Notes under the pieces: generated by a model
The model's database searches: none
Told to the model about the DNA's origin: nothing
What the model saw: only the letters and a program-made list of their open reading frames with translations
NCBI GenBank assembly: GCA_937892315.1
Contig: CALAVF010000392.1
Coordinates: 1 to 9,279 of the forward strand
Direction: 5' to 3'
Origin: an uncultured Prevotellaceae bacterium
GTDB lineage: Bacteria; Bacteroidota; Bacteroidia; Bacteroidales; Bacteroidaceae
DNA: 9,279 nucleotides
Part shown: piece after piece, positions 7,004 through 9,279 of the stretch
Numbering within the stretch: the first letter of the stretch is position 1
Layout of the letters: every line of letters starts with the position of its first letter
Position numbers and translations under genes: made by a program

Positions 7004-8020
7004 CTACTTGAAAAGTTTGAAGTTCTTGAACAAATGATTCTTTCTCTCCATGATGCACAACTCGGCAACCAGCACGATGAAGAGCAACAATGCCACTGCC
7101 ACAAACTGCTCGTCATATTCCGAATACATCGACTGTGAGATATCCTCTTTCTGCATCTTCTCAATCTCTTTTTCCAAGAGCGACTGAGCCATATCCGTCT
7201 GGTCAACATGCACATAGATTCCACCTCCTGCCTGTGCAATACCCTTTCCTATCTGTTCGTTGAGTTTGGTCGTAACCACATTGCCCGAGAGGTCTTTCTT
7301 GAATGTGCCATCGCCCATCGGGATAGGACCACCCTGCTCTGTTCCGACAGAAAGAACGAATATCTGAATGCCCTCCTTGCGAGCCTGTTTGGCTGCATCA
7401 ATAGCGCCCTGTTCGTTATCCTCAGCATCGGTGATGAGGATGAGAGCACGCCCCACGTTGGTTTTCTTGGAGAAACCTGCCGTGGCACGTGTAATTGCTT
7501 CTGCCACATTGGTGCCTTGAATGGACACGGTAGCAGGATTCAGTTGGTCGAGGAACATCTTGGCAGAGACATAGTCGCTCGTCATAGGCAGGAGCGTAAT
7601 GGCACTACCAGCAAAGGCAACCAGTTCCACCTTATCTTCGTCAAACTGCTCTACCAACTTACTGACAATCATCTTCGACTTCTCCAGTCGGCTGGGACTC
7701 ACATCTTGACACAGCATCGAGTTAGAGACATCGACGGCAATTGCCACTTCGATGCCCGAACGTTTCACCTCTTCGTTGCGTGTGCCATATTGCGGACGTG
7801 CCAGCACAACAGCCATCAATCCAACGGCAACCATCAGCAAGATAAACTTTGCATGACGACGCATCGGAGAGACATCGGGCATGAGGGGGCGGAGCAGTTC
7901 TGGGTCTCCAAATTCCTTCAACTGTTTCTTCATCCGATACTGCACCAGCACATACACTGCCGTCAGCACAGGAATGAGCAGCAACAAATATAAGTATATT
8001 GGACTTGCAAATCTAAACAT
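7004..8020 (-). CDS. batB: BatB, von Willebrand factor A domain membrane protein
   Basis: This 338-residue inner-membrane VWA protein is the partner and paralogue of BatA. It has an N-terminal helix (about 8-26), a second helix (about 58-74) followed by ARPQ, then the VWA domain (about 90-290) and a C-terminal helix (about 304-323). The metal-binding MIDAS site is complete: DVSNS (D97, S99, S101), T170 in IQGTN, and D198 in LITDAED. VWA domains of this type bind Mg2+ and mediate protein contacts, often with MoxR ATPases. I place the start at ATG 8020, 11 nt after the batA stop. A TTG two codons upstream (8026) is in frame but less likely. The stop TAG abuts the batC ATG. Confidence 0.95.
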   Translation of the reverse strand: MFRFASPIYLYLLLLIPVLTAVYVLVQYRMKKQLKEFGDPELLRPLMPDVSPMRRHAKFILLMVAVGLMAVVLARPQYGTRNEEVKRSGIEVAIAVDVSNSMLCQDVSPSRLEKSKMIVSKLVEQFDEDKVELVAFAGSAITLLPMTSDYVSAKMFLDQLNPATVSIQGTNVAEAITRATAGFSKKTNVGRALILITDAEDNEQGAIDAAKQARKEGIQIFVLSVGTEQGGPIPMGDGTFKKDLSGNVVTTKLNEQIGKGIAQAGGGIYVHVDQTDMAQSLLEKEIEKMQKEDISQSMYSEYDEQFVAVALLLFIVLVAELCIMERKNHLFKNFKLFK

Positions 8021-8031
8021 AATCAATCAAT

Positions 8032-9021
8032 TTAAGGAAGTCTCTTCAACACCACGATTCTCAACAGTATCTCCAACAACAACACTGCCATTGCCGCCCA
8101 GGCAAAGGGCTGGTAGAGTTCGCTACGACGACTGAACTGCTTGACATTGAACTTGGTACGTTCCATCTTGTCGATGTCTTGATAGATGGCATCCAGTTCG
8201 GCATTCTTCTGTGCACGGAAATACTGACCACCTGTTTCGTTGGAAATCTTCGTCATCGTTTGCTCGTCAATCTCCACGGGAAGCATTGCCGTGCCACCTG
8301 TTGGCAGCGGATAGGGAGCCATGCCGTTGCGACCAATGCCAATCGTGTAGATGCGGATACCGTATTTCTTGGCAATCTCGGCTGCCGTGAGCGGAGAGAT
8401 GTTTCCGCTATTGTTCACACCGTCGGTCAACAGGATAATCACTTTCGACTTTGCCTCACTGTCTTTGAGTCGGAGAATGGCATTCATGATACCATCGCCA
8501 ATGGCTGTACCATCATCGATGATACCACGGGCTGCCATGTTGCAATCGACACTGTTGTAGAGGTTCATCAACACCACATGGTCGGTGGTGAGTGGACACT
8601 GCGTGTAGGCTTCACCTGCAAACATCGTCAAACCCATATTGTCATTAGGACGTTTCTCAATGAATCGCTGTGCTATCTCCTTCAGTGCCTCCACACGGTT
8701 GGGCTTGAAATCTTGTGCCAACATGGAGGTGGACACATCGACTGCCAGCATGATATCTATACCTTCTACATCGGTGTTGCTCCATGAGTGTTTGCTCTGT
8801 GGACGAGCCAAGATGCACACTACCAACGTCATCAGCACAAGCCTCAACAAGAAAGGCAGATGCATCATGTAGAGTCGGAAGGTCTTGGGCACCTTGACAT
8901 ACTTCGTCGTGTCAGGCACCTTCAGCGAGGGAAGGCTCTGCTTGAAGCGAAGCACGTACCACACGATGTATGGCACCAACACCAGCAGCAACAGGAAGAA
9001 TAAAGGATTCTTAAATTCCAT
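8032..9021 (-). CDS. batA: BatA, von Willebrand factor A domain membrane protein
   Basis: This 329-residue protein is the first of the Bat set. It has N-terminal helices at about 7-24 and 56-73 (ending ARPQ), a VWA domain from about 86 to 285, and a C-terminal helix at about 306-325. The MIDAS residues are all present: DVSTS (D95, S97, S99), T172 in DDGTA, and D200 in LLTDG. The helix-helix-VWA-helix layout is shared with BatB, so the two are probably an old tandem duplication. The VWA domain probably faces the side where a MoxR-type ATPase or BatC/BatD bind; the side is inferred, not seen. The ATG follows the TAA of the upstream gene after one base, in an AT-rich leader without a clear Shine-Dalgarno motif. 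Confidence 0.95.
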   Translation of the reverse strand: MEFKNPLFFLLLLVLVPYIVWYVLRFKQSLPSLKVPDTTKYVKVPKTFRLYMMHLPFLLRLVLMTLVVCILARPQSKHSWSNTDVEGIDIMLAVDVSTSMLAQDFKPNRVEALKEIAQRFIEKRPNDNMGLTMFAGEAYTQCPLTTDHVVLMNLYNSVDCNMAARGIIDDGTAIGDGIMNAILRLKDSEAKSKVIILLTDGVNNSGNISPLTAAEIAKKYGIRIYTIGIGRNGMAPYPLPTGGTAMLPVEIDEQTMTKISNETGGQYFRAQKNAELDAIYQDIDKMERTKFNVKQFSRRSELYQPFAWAAMAVLLLEILLRIVVLKRLP

Positions 9022-9022
9022 T

Positions 9023-9279
9023 TTATAATGTCAACATATAAATTCTGTAAACCACAAATCCGAGCACACAAAGCAGCACGATGCTTGCCACAATAATGCT
9101 GCCGATGAGCACCCACTTGGCAACCTTCGACCGCTTCTCTTCCACCACAATCACCTCGGGTTGCGGCTTCTGTTCAGGCTCTTCGAGTTTCGTCTGATTG
9201 ATGTATTCGATGGCACTCACGAGGTTACGGTCGTTCTCGTTGATGAGCGTGCTGTACTTCGCAAACTTCACGAGGTCTG
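9023..9279 (-). CDS. C-terminal part of membrane protein upstream of BatA (partial)
   Basis: The frame is open to the right edge, so the 5' end is missing; 84 residues and the stop are visible. They begin DLVKFAKYSTLINENDRNL, then a Pro/Glu-rich linker (EEPEQKPQPEVIVVEEK), then one membrane helix (WVLIGSIIVASIVLLCVLGFV) and a short tail. A GTG at 9271 could be taken as a start, but the frame continues upstream without a stop and the reading DLVKFAK looks internal. In Bacteroidetes a membrane protein gene commonly lies between the DUF58 gene and batA, and this probably is that gene. I cannot name a family from this fragment. Only one base separates its stop from the batA start. Confidence 0.75.
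   Translation of the reverse strand, partial: DLVKFAKYSTLINENDRNLVSAIEYINQTKLEEPEQKPQPEVIVVEEKRSKVAKWVLIGSIIVASIVLLCVLGFVVYRIYMLTL

Noticed and set aside
7208..7993. A 261-codon plus-strand frame opposite batB
   Set aside because: batB on the other strand carries an intact MIDAS site and membrane helices; the antisense product is His/Cys-rich without domain logic.
8018..8026. A TTG start for batB at 8026
   Set aside because: An ATG two codons later fits the usual start and spacing after batA.

Overview
The window looks like a metagenomic contig from a Bacteroidales bacterium, most likely Prevotella or a close relative. The main evidence is the gene order batA-batB-batC-batD-batE (Bacteroides aerotolerance operon). 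Further support comes from AT-rich leaders with few Shine-Dalgarno sites and a TAnnTTTG-type -7 box ahead of the leftmost gene. All seven protein genes lie on the minus strand, so transcription runs from right to left. The first 27 bases are not genomic: they match the end of the Illumina TruSeq read-2 adapter. The left edge is therefore an assembly artefact.

From right to left: 9279-9023 is the 3' end of a membrane protein gene that continues beyond the window. It is followed with almost no gaps by batA (von Willebrand A domain), batB (von Willebrand A domain), batC (TPR plus a Gln/Lys/Asp-rich tail), batD (large exported protein with one C-terminal-side membrane anchor), batE (TPR, two membrane helices, SH3-like domain) and a PAP2-family membrane phosphatase. 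The junctions are 1, 11, 0 and 22 nt gaps and then two 4-nt ATGA overlaps. This indicates one transcription unit with translational coupling at its distal end. A strong hairpin-plus-U-tract terminator at 2905-2877 closes it.

The 522-bp gap at 2415-2936 has no convincing gene. It holds the operon terminator, a short purine-rich 23-bp tandem repeat, and a symmetric array of six 14-16 bp units at an exact 23-bp pitch (three direct, then three inverted, 2641-2778). A candidate promoter for the next gene also lies here. The region 2414-28 encodes a SNF2-family helicase with all the main motifs intact; its C-terminal end is lost at the adapter junction.

The Bat proteins probably form an inner-membrane/periplasmic complex. 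BatA and BatB would present metal-binding VWA domains, BatC and BatE TPR scaffolds, and BatD large extracytoplasmic domains. MoxR ATPase and DUF58 partners normally lie upstream, outside this window. The PAP2 enzyme suggests a link to envelope lipid metabolism, but that is inference. The operon is a known system. The least explained element is the 23-bp-pitch inverted array.
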